The notes under the pieces: generated by a model
Database searches by the model: none
What the model was told of the DNA's origin: nothing
The model's input: the letters and a program-made list of their open reading frames with translations, nothing else
Part shown: positions 1 to 10,420 of the stretch, one piece after another
Numbering within the stretch: position 1 is the first letter of the stretch
Layout of the letters: every line of letters begins with the position of its first letter
Translations under genes and position numbers: made by a program
Assembly (NCBI GenBank): GCA_032158295.1
Contig: CM063248.1
Coordinates: 13,406,657 to 13,470,656 of the forward strand
Reading direction: 5' to 3'
DNA from: Pycnopodia helianthoides
Lineage: Eukaryota > Echinodermata > Asteroidea > Forcipulatida > Asteriidae
Length of the DNA stretch: 64,000 nucleotides

Positions 1-535
1 TTTATTTATATTTAGATATTTATTTAGTCCGTTGGGTTTTGTATTGGGCTATGTGGACTTGTCGCAGGTTTTTTAATTTTTTATTTATTAATTTATTTAT
101 TTATTTATTTATTTATTTTTGTCATGCTTTTTATCATTGTACACATACTCGTACTCCAGACCTGGTACTTGATCAGCAATTTCACCTGTTTTCCTTTTCT
201 TATTAGCATTACGGTAATTTTTGGTGTCCATTGTGAAGTTTTACCTTGCCTGATGCTTTTGTTTTTATCCCTTTTATTCCCTGTGCAATTTTTACTAAAT
301 TATTCTAATTTTTCTTTTGTACATAAAATATTTATTTTTAGTAACATTATGTTATGTAATAGCCAGTAGCATTGGAAACGAAGGCCCTCGGGCCACAGTT
401 ATTAGGTTAACTTTTTCTCTTCCTGGCATGTGCTGCTGGCTCTATTGTATGTTCCTTTGTCATTTTATTCATTGTCTTTACTGTTTGTTTTATTGTATTG
501 TGAATTATGCCGAATAAATAATAATAATAATAATA
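1..535. other. AT-rich stretch ending in a retroelement-like tail
   Basis: No coding exon seen. Positions 84-120 are an (ATTT)n microsatellite. The segment ends with GCCGAATAAA followed by an (AAT)n run at about 515-535, the usual look of a CR1/L2-type non-LTR retrotransposon 3' end. No reverse transcriptase sequence survives, so the assignment is weak. Confidence 0.35.
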
Positions 536-1643
536 AGATATGTAACAAATGGTTGAAATTGCAAAAATTGTTAAAAAAGAACATGATGACATCATCATGA
601 CGTCACTACGACGTCACTACAAATTCAAGCAGGTATTCAAGTAGGTCCTTGACTAACAATACACAAAGTTTCACCTCAGTCGAACTTTTTTTTTTTTAAA
701 GTGCACCTATAAAGCATACCATGTGACACATGATGACGTCATCAAGCTAAGAGTCCACAGATATGTTGCTATTATGAAGGAATTTATGCATACCAATTTT
801 GAAATAATTATCATAAACTCTGACACAGACATCTAGTAAAGGTGTATTTTTAGATGTTTTTAGTCTGCCGCTAGAGGGCGCACTTATATTTGTTGACGTC
901 ATTGGTATTAATTTTTCAAACCAGACCCTTGCAAGACCTTTGCCAGACTTGTATTCTGTGATGTTAAGCATCAAAAGGTGTACATTTCAACCTTAAAGCC
1001 ATTAAATAACACCTATTCCAAACATTTCACAGTCACTTTTGGTTTAGACAGATCAAAAGGTCAAGGAAAGGTCACCCACATATCTATTTTTGTGAAGTAC
1101 GTAAAGCCCTGTCATATCATGTATAGATTGTCCAAATAGCTTATGTGGTTGAGGAAATATGAACTTGTGAAATATTGACGACTGTAAAAGAGACTAACTA
1201 ACCGAAAGGAAAATGTAGTTGAAAACGCCTCGAACAAAGACTATACACCAAGCGCACATGGTGCAATCACTGGAGCGTGACTCTGCACTGCATACTACAC
1301 TTGTTGTACGTGTAAAATCTTTATGCACGACCAATAGGGGAACACAAAAATTCCGATTTGAACCAGAAGACAAGGTCAAAATGGGGTCATGTCTGCAAGG
1401 CGTTTACGGAGTTTTTAACAACCTTTCCGATGATGTATCGATTGTAAGAATCCCTTGTGTAGATCAAAAGTTATGATTTTTTGAAATAATAAACTTTGAT
1501 TTTTCATAACTCAAGAACGGATGACGTCATCATGATGTAACTTCAACGGTATCTTTTCCTAATGAATATCTAACTATGTGTGAAGTTTCAAGTTCATACG
1601 AGTTTTGAAAAGGTTTTTTTGTTAGCGGACAAGGGACGGACAG

Positions 1644-1675
<32 letters not shown>

Positions 1676-1745
1676 TGAAGAAAAAGAAGAAAAAAAACGA
1701 ACAAAAATAAGAGGTGTTCCGGTCTGTTGGCCCGAGCACCTAAAA
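536..1745 (+). repeat. Long dispersed repeat, copy A (partner at 49161-50395)
   Basis: Starts AGATATGTAACAAATGG and can be followed almost base for base in the block at 49161, apart from small indels, through a GAA-rich run (1640-1672) to a hairpin reading GGTGTTC...GAACACC. It contains several exact TGACGTCA octamers. Open frames within it are stop-bounded chance frames and the same shadows recur in the partner copy. Confidence 0.85.
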
Positions 1746-3060
1746 AGAAAAAACAAAAAAACAAAAACTAGAACTTAGTGTTTGTTCGAACAAACACGAG
1801 GTGTTCGGGTATCAATGGGGTCAGCGTTGTGTTAATGTGTCAACTATTTAATTAAATCGATAAAAAAAATTGTTAATAGCTTTTGAAATTCCACGGAAAG
1901 CACATTTATTACACAGGAAATAAATGCTAAGGTTACTACTTAACTTCCGCTTTCGACCAGAAGACAAGGTCAATTGAGGTCACACACTGTGTAGCGTTTG
2001 TTTATTTTTGGAACACCTCTCCGATGATGTATAGATTGTAAAAATCCAATGCGCGGTTCATAAGTTATGCATTTTTCAAATGTTAAACCTTTTTTTAATT
2101 TAATTGAACACCAGATGACGTCATTATGATGTCAAGAAAGCGATGTCTTCTACAAGTGAAGAGCTAACTATGTGCGAAGTTAGAAGATTGTGTGATCTTT
2201 GGAAGTGTGTCTTTTGTTATCTGACAAAAATGCTCACACTTGGATTAGACTAACACAGCCCATACAGCCTTGCTCTATGCATAGCCTATGCCAAATGGAC
2301 TTTGCCCCCCTGTGATCAGTCGAGCGGAACAGCCCGCCACAGTGCTTTTGCACTATACATGGCTGCACTATACGCAGTTAAAACGCGGGTAATCACACTC
2401 GTGGGCTTTAATGTCTGATTTCGACCGAAAGTTTAAGGTCAAATTAATATCATCTCTGTGCAAAAGTTTGAGAAGGCTCAAGGACCTACAATCCGGTGTT
2501 AACATTTTAGTCTCTAATATAAGCAGTTTTTGAGATACGAATTTTTTATGTTATCAACTTCCGTTTTGAACCAGAAGTCGAGGTCAAATGGGGTCAAACT
2601 GTGTTTAGCACTTGTTAAGTGTTGGACGACCTCTCCGATGATGTATAGATTGTAAAAATCCAATGTGTGGTTCATGAGTTATGATTTTTTCAAATATTAA
2701 GCTTATAGTTAATGTAACTCGACACCCGATGACGCCATTAAGACGATTTAACTTTTAGGTTCATCTACAAGTTATACTCTACCTACATGTAAAGTTTCAA
2801 GTTGATACAATTTTTACAACTGTGCATTTTGGTGGGGACAATCGCCGCGCAGAAGAAGAAGAAGAAAAACTTCTTTTTTTTAAATTTAAAAAATAAAAAA
2901 AAACGAACAAAAACAATGAGTTGTTCGTGCTGTTGCACGAACACCTCAATAAGAGGTGTTCCGGGCTGTTGGCCCGAACACCTAAAAGAATATAAAAAAA
3001 CGGAACAAAAACAAGAGGTGTTCCGGGCGGAGTGCCTGAACACCTAATAACAAACTACCC
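1746..3060 (+). repeat. Diverged units of the CRE-rich repeat family with GGTGTTC hairpins
   Basis: At least two more units can be recognised, near 1946 and 2551, each with a 'ttcgaccagaag' or 'tttgaaccagaag' block, then 'tccgatgatgtatagattgt', then 'tctaactatgtg' or similar. The block ends with three stem-loops in which GGTGTTC or a variant pairs with GAACACC around a short GC stem (about 2920-2948, 2953-2983, 3012-3043). No gene is supported. Confidence 0.75.
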
Positions 3061-3134
3061 TAAAACATGTACACTTGGATGCGTACAAATTTTTAGAGTT
3101 TAGTGTGTACAAAAAATTAGTTAGTAAAGCTTAC

Positions 3135-3181
3135 TTTGCTTGAATTTTGTCTGCTTCCTTCTTCACATATTCTAAATCAAC
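3135..3181 (-). CDS. MGAT4: MGAT4-like transferase, short exon
   Basis: A 47-bp exon between a TTTCTGCAG acceptor (3183-3182) and a GTAAGC donor (3134). In phase with the exon at 7236 it continues VVFIAE with VDLEYVKKEADKIQAK, comparable to the ETDIDYV stretch that follows VVFIGE in mammalian MGAT4. The exon is short, but splice sites, phase and similarity all agree. The next exon toward the 3' end is not recognisable in 1-3134 and is probably outside the window. Confidence 0.85.
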
Positions 3182-3669
3182 CTGCAGAAAATATGACAAA
3201 ATAAAAGAGCCAAATATTATACAAAAAAAAACATGCATCTGATTTACAACAAATAATTCATCACCTCCTATAGACCTTTTGTGCACCACACATTTTGTTT
3301 TGAAAATAGCACTAAAGTTGGCAATGTTTGTAGTTCACCAAAGTGGAACGCTAAACTGGGCAATTGTTTTCAAGGCTTTAATGGTTAAAATCATAGAATG
3401 TATGTTATTCCTTTTAAATAATACTTGTACATATACCTTAGCAAGCAAGCAGAGGTTGCTTTTTCAAACGAGAAATTAAGTGTATGTAAACATGAACACA
3501 GAGAGGTTTTGGTAGATATTTTTTTAAGAGAGACTGACTGGTTATGAAACACACAGGGTAAAGGATGAATCACATTGGTCACATTCCATATGAAACAAAC
3601 ATTTTAAACGAAAATATTTTTAAAGTCACGAGACATGAATTAATGTACGTAGTAAACTGAAAATGTTGC

Positions 3670-3800
3670 ATGTCACGAGTGTTCAAGCGCAACGAACTCA
3701 AGCTCTAGTGTTTCTGGTCAACAGAGTATGGGTTTGAGTTCCGGTCTTGACAATTGTGTCCTGAACTACTTTATGTTGGATTATGTGTATAAATGCCAAA
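3670..3800 (+). mobile_element. tRNA-derived SINE fragment
   Basis: Contains 'aactcaagctctagtgtttctggtcaacagagt' in pieces, followed by a B-box-like 'gggtttgagttcc' and 'gacaattgtgtcc'. The same order occurs in the fuller SINE copies at 62150 and, on the opposite strand, 58200. The A-box half is degraded. Confidence 0.5.
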
Positions 3801-3984
3801 CTTTTCCAAACTGGCTTAGGAAGGGCGTTTATAAATGCCTGCAACATCTTTGGAGCGTTTTTTATATTTTTTATTGTCAGTTGGAGAGCTGAAATGCATA
3901 TTCACTCGAACATTCCATTGTGTAGACTGCACAGGCATGCACCTACCACGCCTCATTTTTTTATTAAGAGGGACAAGGGTACTT

Positions 3985-4130
3985 GAATTCATGCTTGAAA
4001 TCTACCTTTCGGTGCTTGTTATGAGAACCTTTGTTACCTCTCCTGTGTCAAGTCAGGAGTACATTTTGACAACAATGTTCACAGAAGAAAATAATTTCTC
4101 TAAAAGCTCAGAAAAGTCCCCAAAAATTGA
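3985..4130 (+). repeat. Dispersed repeat, short copy (family also at 15790 and 33800)
   Basis: Shares 'ttatgagaacctttgtt', a 'tcaagtcagg' block and a 'ctcagaaaagtcccc' segment with the longer copies at 15790-16125 and 33800-34130. No terminal structure or coding capacity is visible. Confidence 0.5.
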
Positions 4131-4283
4131 TCTTATAATTTCAAACATAGATCTGCATACCCATCGGGTAAAAAAAAGCCCTATATAAAAACTTTGAATT
4201 ATTATTTTAATTTGTATTATTATATTAATTCAATCCCCGATGACGTCATGATGACGTAACATGTTTTATCAATGTTTTACCCA

Positions 4284-4440
4284 AACACCAATGAGTGTGT
4301 TAAGCACTGTAAACTCAGTACTTTCCCAATTCCTGAGGAAAAAAAAACACTCGCATATGACTTGGCTGGGATTCGCCCTCTGCCATTCTAGAGCAGTTGA
4401 ATGTCTTACCACTACACCATCGAGATTGCCCAGTAGCTTG
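4284..4440 (-). mobile_element. tRNA-derived SINE, family 2, diverged copy
   Basis: On the minus strand it has a tRNA-like head (GTGGTAAGACATTC with a degraded B box near 4368) and a body ending AGTACTGAGTTTACAGTGCT. The body and order match better copies at 46945, 47815 and 50605. Confidence 0.6.
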
Positions 4441-4449
4441 AGGCAGTTC

Positions 4450-5127
4450 GAATTCTATATTTTTAGCAGCAGGTACCCGCAACAACATTGAGAAAGTGTT
4501 GGTGGTCAAACATCCAAATGCGTGCGGGTAGTGAAATCAGCTTACTGTGTTTCTGACTTACTTATTTCTGACCGAAGTAAGACCAGCTACTGGTTTTTTA
4601 GAAAATATTTTGACTTGTTCAAATAAAAATGAAAACAAATTGTTTATGTTATTGCAATCTTTGGGGATTTCCCATGGAGCAATACGGTATTGTGTAGTAA
4701 TTCTATTTTTATAAATGGTCAGAGTATCACCAGTGGGGATCAGGCTTTTAGCCAGGATTTGAAAATACGGTGTCCAAATTTGACTGGTTTGAAAAACAGG
4801 GTGTCCAAATTTTTAGCGGCGATTAGCTGGGGTCCAGGGTGTAAAATGTTAATATTTTCCTACAGGTATGTCAGTAGGAAGGGCAGGTCTTGATTTACTA
4901 AATTTTTAGGGCAAGGCCACTTTGGCCTTTAAGCAAGACAATTTTTGGGGGGCACAAGGCCAGTAAAAAGAGGAACCAAGGCCAGTAAAAAGGGGACCAA
5001 GGCCAAAAATGTAAAAATAGAAAAGGCACGAAGACCATTAAATTATGAATAGTAAATCAAAATAAAACCATAATGCATGACTTTGGTTGTTATTTTGTTT
5101 AAATTAAAGCTTTACTATCTTTATTTA
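4450..5127. other. Intron sequence, nothing recognised
   Basis: AT-rich MGAT4 intron. Short near-repeats occur at 4950-5010 (an 'aaggccagtaaaaag' motif, two to three times). No exon, RNA gene or transposon end found. Confidence 0.5.
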
Positions 5128-5517
5128 TTAAAGGCACAGTACACATTTGATAATTGGAGTCTACTGATTGTGTTAATCCTATATAAATGTAGGTACATAC
5201 CATGAAACTAACCTGTGAAAATGTCACTTCAAAAGGTGGTCGCGTTTTTGAGATATCACTGAAAAAAACGGAGCGAATATATCCACGCAGGAAGAATATT
5301 CCCCATAGGACTACACAGTCTGACCGTTTCCGACAGAACGCTTCTTAGATTCAAATTTTGGGGAGTAAAAAGTTATATATTTTCCATAACCGTAGTACTT
5401 CGAAGTTAAAAGTTTATCAAAATTCATTATACTACCCAACGCTGCTGTATTTCTTACCAAGTAAGTTTTTATTGCCATTAATTTTCAGTCATTACCAAAT
5501 GTGTACTGTGCCTTTAA
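5128..5517. mobile_element. TTAA-flanked MITE, family 1 (copy 1)
   Basis: Begins TTAA-AGGCACAGTACACATTTG and ends CAAATGTGTACTGTGCCT-TTAA, a near-perfect terminal inverted repeat of about 18-25 bp with TTAA at both ends. It is 390 bp and noncoding. The second copy lies inverted at 20225-20611 and shares the inner block around 'cggagcgaatat' and 'ccacgcaggaagaatattcc'. TTAA target duplications are typical of piggyBac-type transposases, which are not encoded here. Confidence 0.85.
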
Positions 5518-5927
5518 GCCTTAGTAAACCCTCAAAATAAACTATTATAAAATTATACAAAATTGGCCAGAAGTTCCCCTATGGGTGGTAAACCCGATGA
5601 AACAATTTGCATGAATAAGATACTGATAATCATATCTTATTCATCAACAAACCGTAAAAGTATAGGGCCTAAGCCAGCACATGTCCTTTATACACTTTCC
5701 AGGTTTAAATATAACACAATACCCGCTCCTAAGGGTCAGAAACCCAGGCCATAAAACCACAAAGCGATGCACAAGCCACTTGCCTTTTGAGTGAAGCAAG
5801 AGTATTACAAACTAAAACAATATGTAACAAACTGCAGAGGATTAAGATAAGATTGTTTTCTATTAATAATTTGATCTTAATTGGGGATGTGTGTTTTGAC
5901 ACTTTTAACTCGACATAGTGTTTAATA
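5518..5927. other. Intron sequence, nothing recognised
   Basis: No exon or element end identified between the MITE and the 2A-bearing retroelement frame. The 5' limit of that retroelement may lie in here but cannot be placed. Confidence 0.4.
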
Positions 5928-6842
5928 GTGAACTGCGTCACAATGGTGTCGTCCATTTTAATTTCGCGGGCTACCGGCTGTACATGTACATGCACACAGC
6001 ACAGCAACACAGCAAAACCTGAATTTTTAACAATGGAATTTCGTATCACCCTATTCACCGTTACTCTTGCCTTGCTTATACAAGTAAAGCCGTTTTATAA
6101 GAGGGAAAACCAAAGCCCTGTTGGATATGAGAGGTTTGGAAATACAACAATCTTCAAGCTTACTTCATATTTTGTGGATTGCAGCCCAGTGAGTCTGTTC
6201 CATGCTTCTTTACATGCCAGGCCCTTTGGGGTCAGTTTGTTTCGAAAATATGGACATATTATGGAAAATAGGAACAAACCAGTTGGTTTAATCACTCAAA
6301 CTATGCTGATTTTATGTATGTCCGGGGACATTCAATTAAACCCTGGACCAGCTGCAGAACTTGACGAAAGTACTTGCTCATTGTGCAACATGTTTGTTGA
6401 CTGGGAAGATGATGGTATTGAATGCGATCAATAATGCCATTGGTACCACAGAAAATGCATTGTGATGAGTACATCACTATACAACCAACACAATGAGGAC
6501 CTATCTATTGAATGGTGTATCTGTGAATCCCCATCACTTTCATCATCCATGTTTGGCGTGCCTTATTTTGACTCAGTAAATGCATCAGATAGCTCCAGTT
6601 CCAGCTCTGGCTCTTCAGAATTTTTAACATCTTACAGCAAAACATACGATTTTGTCCCACCTAAACCTGAAGCTGCAAAAAAATCAAAACCTAGAAAATC
6701 TGAGCAACCAAAATGCCCGATATGCTTTCTTAACATCAATTGCCAGAGCGTCTGTGCCAAGCTTCTATTATTCCTAACAACCATAGAAGCAGAAAATCCT
6801 GATGTGACAATCGGAAGCGAGTCGTTGTTAAATGAAACGTGA
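5928..6842 (+). pseudogene. 5' fragment of CR1-like non-LTR retrotransposon: 2A-like motif, PHD finger, endonuclease start
   Basis: The first open frame (5928-6434) has a hydrophobic N-terminal stretch and then MLILCMSGDIQLNPGP, whose last eight residues fit the D-x-E/Q-x-N-P-G-P ribosome-skipping (2A) consensus. Immediately after comes CSLCNMFVDWEDDGIECDQ, a TAA (6432-6434), then in the same frame CHWYHRKC and WCICESP: together a PHD-type zinc finger with one extra stop codon inside. A Ser-rich linker follows, then FLNINCQSV and IEAENPDVTIGSESLLNET, resembling the opening of an AP-type endonuclease domain. The reverse transcriptase is absent, so this is a truncated element. 2A sequences in CR1-like elements of sea urchins are published; this copy is inactive as it stands. 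Confidence 0.75.
6321..6350 (+). other. 2A-like ribosome-skipping motif SGDIQLNPGP
   Basis: In frame with the upstream hydrophobic segment and the downstream PHD finger. The motif has the invariant Asn-Pro-Gly-Pro end and the Gly-Asp at its start; Ile and Gln replace the more usual Val and Glu. In the family, translation skips the last Gly-Pro bond. Activity here is inferred. Confidence 0.75.
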
Positions 6843-7235
6843 AAACTTGTGAAATTTTCTCCTCTCAGTTTCAAGTATGGTGGAAGCTACCCACGTTTTT
6901 TTGGGGGGGGGGGGTGGGCCTTTCTTTATTGTATCATGAATTTTATTCTTTTGTAACAATTTTTTTTTAAATGCTTACTATAAACTAAACCTTCATTGAC
7001 TACATTGACTTTTAAAAGGGGGGTGTTGTGGATTGTTATCCAGCAAACATCCATCAAATTTCTTTATCCACCAGGCTTAGTATGTGGATACCCAGCAAAG
7101 ATAGCCCTTGCCTGTTAGTCACAATCAATGCTAATAAATAAAAAAATGATTATCAATGAGAATTATAAACATTTCCATTGTGTGCTGGCTTTTGAAAGCC
7201 TCTTAAATACTTGAAATGTAAAAATATTTACTTAC
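6843..7235. other. Intron sequence with a G-run, nothing recognised
   Basis: Contains a run of ten or more G at about 6902-6915 and the end of the retroelement fragment. No further endonuclease or RT motif could be read. Confidence 0.4.
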
Positions 7236-7369
7236 CTCTGCAATAAAAACAACAATCAAGCAATCTAGTTTCTCTTCAGTTGACAAACCTGCTACCAGCG
7301 ATGAAAGTGTTTCCATTATGTAGCTTTCCACATCTCGCTTAATTGTCGGCACACCAATAACAATAGACA
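7236..7369 (-). CDS. MGAT4: MGAT4-like transferase, start of GT54 catalytic domain
   Basis: Acceptor GTTGCACAG and donor GTAAGT. It encodes [20 protein letters not shown], then [21 protein letters not shown] and FIAE. This is the diagnostic opening of the GT54 domain (VSIVMGIPTVKREVKSYL in mammals), so it anchors identification of the whole gene. The acidic metal-binding catalytic motif lies in later exons beyond the left edge. It ends in phase 0. Confidence 0.95.
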
Positions 7370-8467
7370 CTGTGCAACCAAGTAGATAAAAATTTCAAAA
7401 TGAACAGGTTATAACGAATCCCGAAATATCAACACTAAATGCCTTGAGGGGAAATAAAATTTAGCATTAGTTTAGAACACACACTGTGCACAGATTGTTA
7501 CATTTATATAACATGTCACAAACAGGATGCATTTTTTATTTGATCCATTAGAATTGAAAAATATCCTCTATCCCTATTGTGATTACATGTAATTGTTTTT
7601 TTTTAACTGCAAGAGCACTGTGCTTCTGTCCAATCAGAAAGTTAGCACACCAAACACCTCGCAGAGAGGATTATCTCTGCCACACCGACTCAATCCCTCT
7701 ACACCTGACTTTTAATGGATGCCTCAATCACCGTATACTGCAAAGGACTATCGCTATTTAAAAAAAATAAAACTGTCTTCAAACTTTTATTTGATACTAC
7801 AAATACACCAACTTATTTTCAAAATAAAGTAAATATATTAATAACTGACTACCACCTTAAATTAATGACTTGCTGTAAATTTTCCAAAACAGTAAAGCCT
7901 ACAAAAGAAAATGTTAGGCCTCCTATATATCTTGTTTTATTAAAATTAAAATGCTTTAAATACGTCAAATACTAAAAGCTGAAAATGCTTAAGCTTTCCT
8001 ACTGTGTAATTTCTAAGTGGCTTCACTGCAGGGTCTTTGATACATTCCTGGTAAGATTAATGGCTGCTAAACCTAACCGATAAATGTTATTAATGTTAAA
8101 AGGTACTGTTGTACATGACATCAAGGTAACATCACAAACTGACATCTGCAGTATCCACAAGCTTATAACTGGGAAAAAAGTTTAAGCTTTGATATGATAT
8201 AACAAGAAAGACAAATGAAATTTGACATAAACGAAAGCTGTTCTGACTCCTACATGTATGTTAGAAAAACTAATAAAACAGTACATTTGTAAGGCATACT
8301 TTATTTGAATACATTCAAAGGTGAGTTCTTGATCTATAACAAGGTATAGATTACAGTAGACAATGCTCACATATTATGTTCATGAATAGCAAAAGTTAAG
8401 TGCCATTTCTTACAGCTAAAAAAAAAGTTATGCTGAATAAGTTACTACATGCATGTAAGTATCTCAC
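7370..8467. other. MGAT4 intron, nothing recognised
   Basis: AT-rich with no open frame resembling a protein domain, no tRNA-like boxes and no inverted repeat noticed. Confidence 0.5.
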
Positions 8468-8617
8468 CTTGTGCAGTGCCTTTGGATAAATGGAAAGCAG
8501 GTTGCAGACTGTCTGGTTTACCAATCAGATGAGGCATGTACTGGAGGATTGTAGGTAAGATGTACATCATGCTGTTGTTCTGATTGTTTTGTCCTTGTAA
8601 CAGCTGCAAACGCAATT
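8468..8617 (-). CDS. MGAT4: MGAT4-like transferase, stem-to-catalytic domain exon
   Basis: Acceptor ATTTGTAG at 8619-8618 and donor GTGAGA at 8467. It encodes KLRLQLLQGQNNQNNSMMYI, then LPTILQYMPHLIGKPDSLQP and AFHLSKGTAQ. The ILP--L-x-x-PHL----SLQPA pattern matches the segment just before the GT54 domain in vertebrate MGAT4A/B. Phase: two nucleotides at entry, one at exit, giving Val at the junction with the next exon. Confidence 0.9.
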
Positions 8618-8766
8618 CTACAAATGAAATAGATAATTACTGTTCATAATCATAAAAGTTTAAAAGAGATTCTCTTATTAATATTATTAAGAAATATATC
8701 TCACTTTTGAACAACAATTTAGGAGTTATGATTATTTTGAACTAGTATACTTGGTGCAGCAACAGG

Positions 8767-9057
8767 TCCACAACAAGACACCCGTGACAACAAGACACCC
8801 CGTGACAACAAGACACCCCGTGACAACAAGACACCTCGTGGCAACAAAGAAACCCCGTGACAACAAGACACCCCGTGACAACAAGACACCCCGTGACAAC
8901 AAGACACCCGTGACAACAAGACACCTCGTGGCAACAAGACACCCCATGACAACAAGACACCCCGTGACAACAAGACACCCCGTGACAACAAGACACCTCG
9001 TGGCAACAAGACACCCCGTGACAACAAGACACCTCGTGGCAACAAGACACCTCGTGG
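8767..9057 (+). repeat. 18-bp minisatellite, about 16 copies
   Basis: The unit is acaacaagacaccccgtg with a few variants (cctcgtggc, cccatgac). Because 18 is divisible by three, all frames stay open and produce fake ORFs on both strands, such as TRHPVTTRHPVT. It lies in an MGAT4 intron and is not coding. It ends directly at a Penelope fragment. Confidence 0.95.
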
Positions 9058-9061
9058 CCCC

Positions 9062-9420
9062 AAGCCAGGTACCTTCTACCTACTTCCTAAAATACATTTT
9101 ATTATTGTCTCTGGGATTGGTACCATCACTGAAGGTGTGTCTGACTATGTGGACAGTATCCTCTGACTATTTGCCATCAGTGCTCCCAGTTACAATCAAG
9201 ACACCACTGATTTTCTTTGCAAACTCGAGTCCATTGATCCTTGCCAATACTATACTAGCAACCATGGATGTAGCACCCCTATACACCAATATCCCCCATG
9301 CTGACGGGTTGCAAGCCAATGTAACGCCATATCAGATGACACCGTCAGTAACAGAACTTGCAACTCACTAAGTTTGTTCTGAATCATAATTACTTCAAGT
9401 TCAGGGTTGATCTTCATCTA
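9062..9420 (+). pseudogene. Penelope-like element RT fragment
   Basis: Across several frames the strand reads [23 protein letters not shown] and then ANTILATMDVAPLYTNIPH, the same order as the reverse-transcriptase start of the fuller Penelope element at 27520-29445 (LVTLDVSSLYTNIPH there). Frameshifts and a 3' truncation leave no functional product. Confidence 0.75.
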
Positions 9421-9425
9421 CAAAC

Positions 9426-9530
9426 TGTCACATATGGAGCACCGTAGTTTCAGTTGACCTGTGACCTGTGTGTCATAATAAACATTGCCATTGATTATCG
9501 CACATGAGTCTCCGTGGTCAGTATATTACA
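9426..9530 (+). repeat. Putative 5' LTR remnant
   Basis: Starts TGTCACATATGG and ends ATATTACA, giving the expected TG...CA ends, with an AATAAA near 9479. It is followed at once by a TGGTGTCAGA primer-binding-like sequence. It is only about 105 bp, and no partner LTR is available to confirm the left end. Confidence 0.4.
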
Positions 9531-9540
9531 TGGTGTCAGA
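9531..9540 (+). other. Putative primer-binding site
   Basis: TGGTGTCAGA directly after the putative LTR end, as in many invertebrate gypsy elements whose minus-strand synthesis is primed by a host tRNA. Confidence 0.45.
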
Positions 9541-9874
9541 ATTAAGGAACCCTTAACAGTGTTTTAAAGGGTAAAAGAACCAGACAAGTTCGACAGAGGA
9601 ATGAAGATAAGTTCCTGATTTCGTCACTATAAGGACATTGAGTGAGTAGCCAGAAATAATTGTGAATTTACGTGAAGAAAATCTAGTCTTTCCACACACG
9701 TGATCGACAACACATAGCGTTATAAAGACACACGTTCGTGAAAGTCGTGATCGAACGTGGATAAGAGCAAGCAGTAAATCACGAATATAGTGCAACGGAC
9801 AGCCGTACGACTAATTCTGAATAACTGTAAGGTTAAAGAACTCACAAATAAACTATTATTTTACCGAATTTTGA

Positions 9875-10420
9875 TTGAATTTCGGCACACATACTCATCT
9901 CGTCGGCGAAAATAAAATCTACGGTGTTACTGATTTGAAAATTCTTGTAATAGACTGCGGCTACACAGATGAAGACCGCATGATCCGTGATGCCATTGTA
10001 TGTCATGCCTGGCATTCTAGAGTCAGAGAAAAGTGTCTTGACAAAGGTGATGAGCTAACATTAGACATAGCTATAAGCATTGGGCAAAATCATGAAACAT
10101 CACAAGAAAGCCTAAAAATCAGCAAAGAAGAAAACTTGAAAGTCCACTCCGTCAAGAAACGCCACTTCTCGAAATCAGCTGAACAAACGCACAAAGGAAG
10201 AAATACAAGAAAACCTCAACCCAGACGCTCTCCAGCTGATAGGACGCAACAGAGGCATGGGAAAAGTAACCAAGGTGCCCAATCAAGTGACCAATCAATT
10301 ATGCAACAAGTGTGGATATACATGTAGCTCAACACATAGTAAGTGCCCAGCAAAAAACGACGACGCAGCACCTGTCACAAGTTAAATCATTTTGCAGCAG
10401 TGTGCAGCCAACGAAAGGCA
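9875..10420 (+). pseudogene. Gypsy gag remnant with zinc knuckles
   Basis: The C-terminal part of gag is readable: RDAIVCHAWHSRVREKCLDK, then GDELTLDIAISIGQNHE. It is followed across a frame change by two cysteine clusters, CNKCGYTCSSTHSKC and CHKLNHFAAVC. The N-terminal half is missing and a stop and frameshift near 10328 separate the knuckles from the first frame. Confidence 0.75.

Noticed and set aside
8719..9371. Long ORFs on both strands (up to about 200 aa) rich in TRHPVT or GVLLSR repeats
   Set aside because: Produced by an 18-bp minisatellite whose length is a multiple of three; no start context, domain or splice signals.
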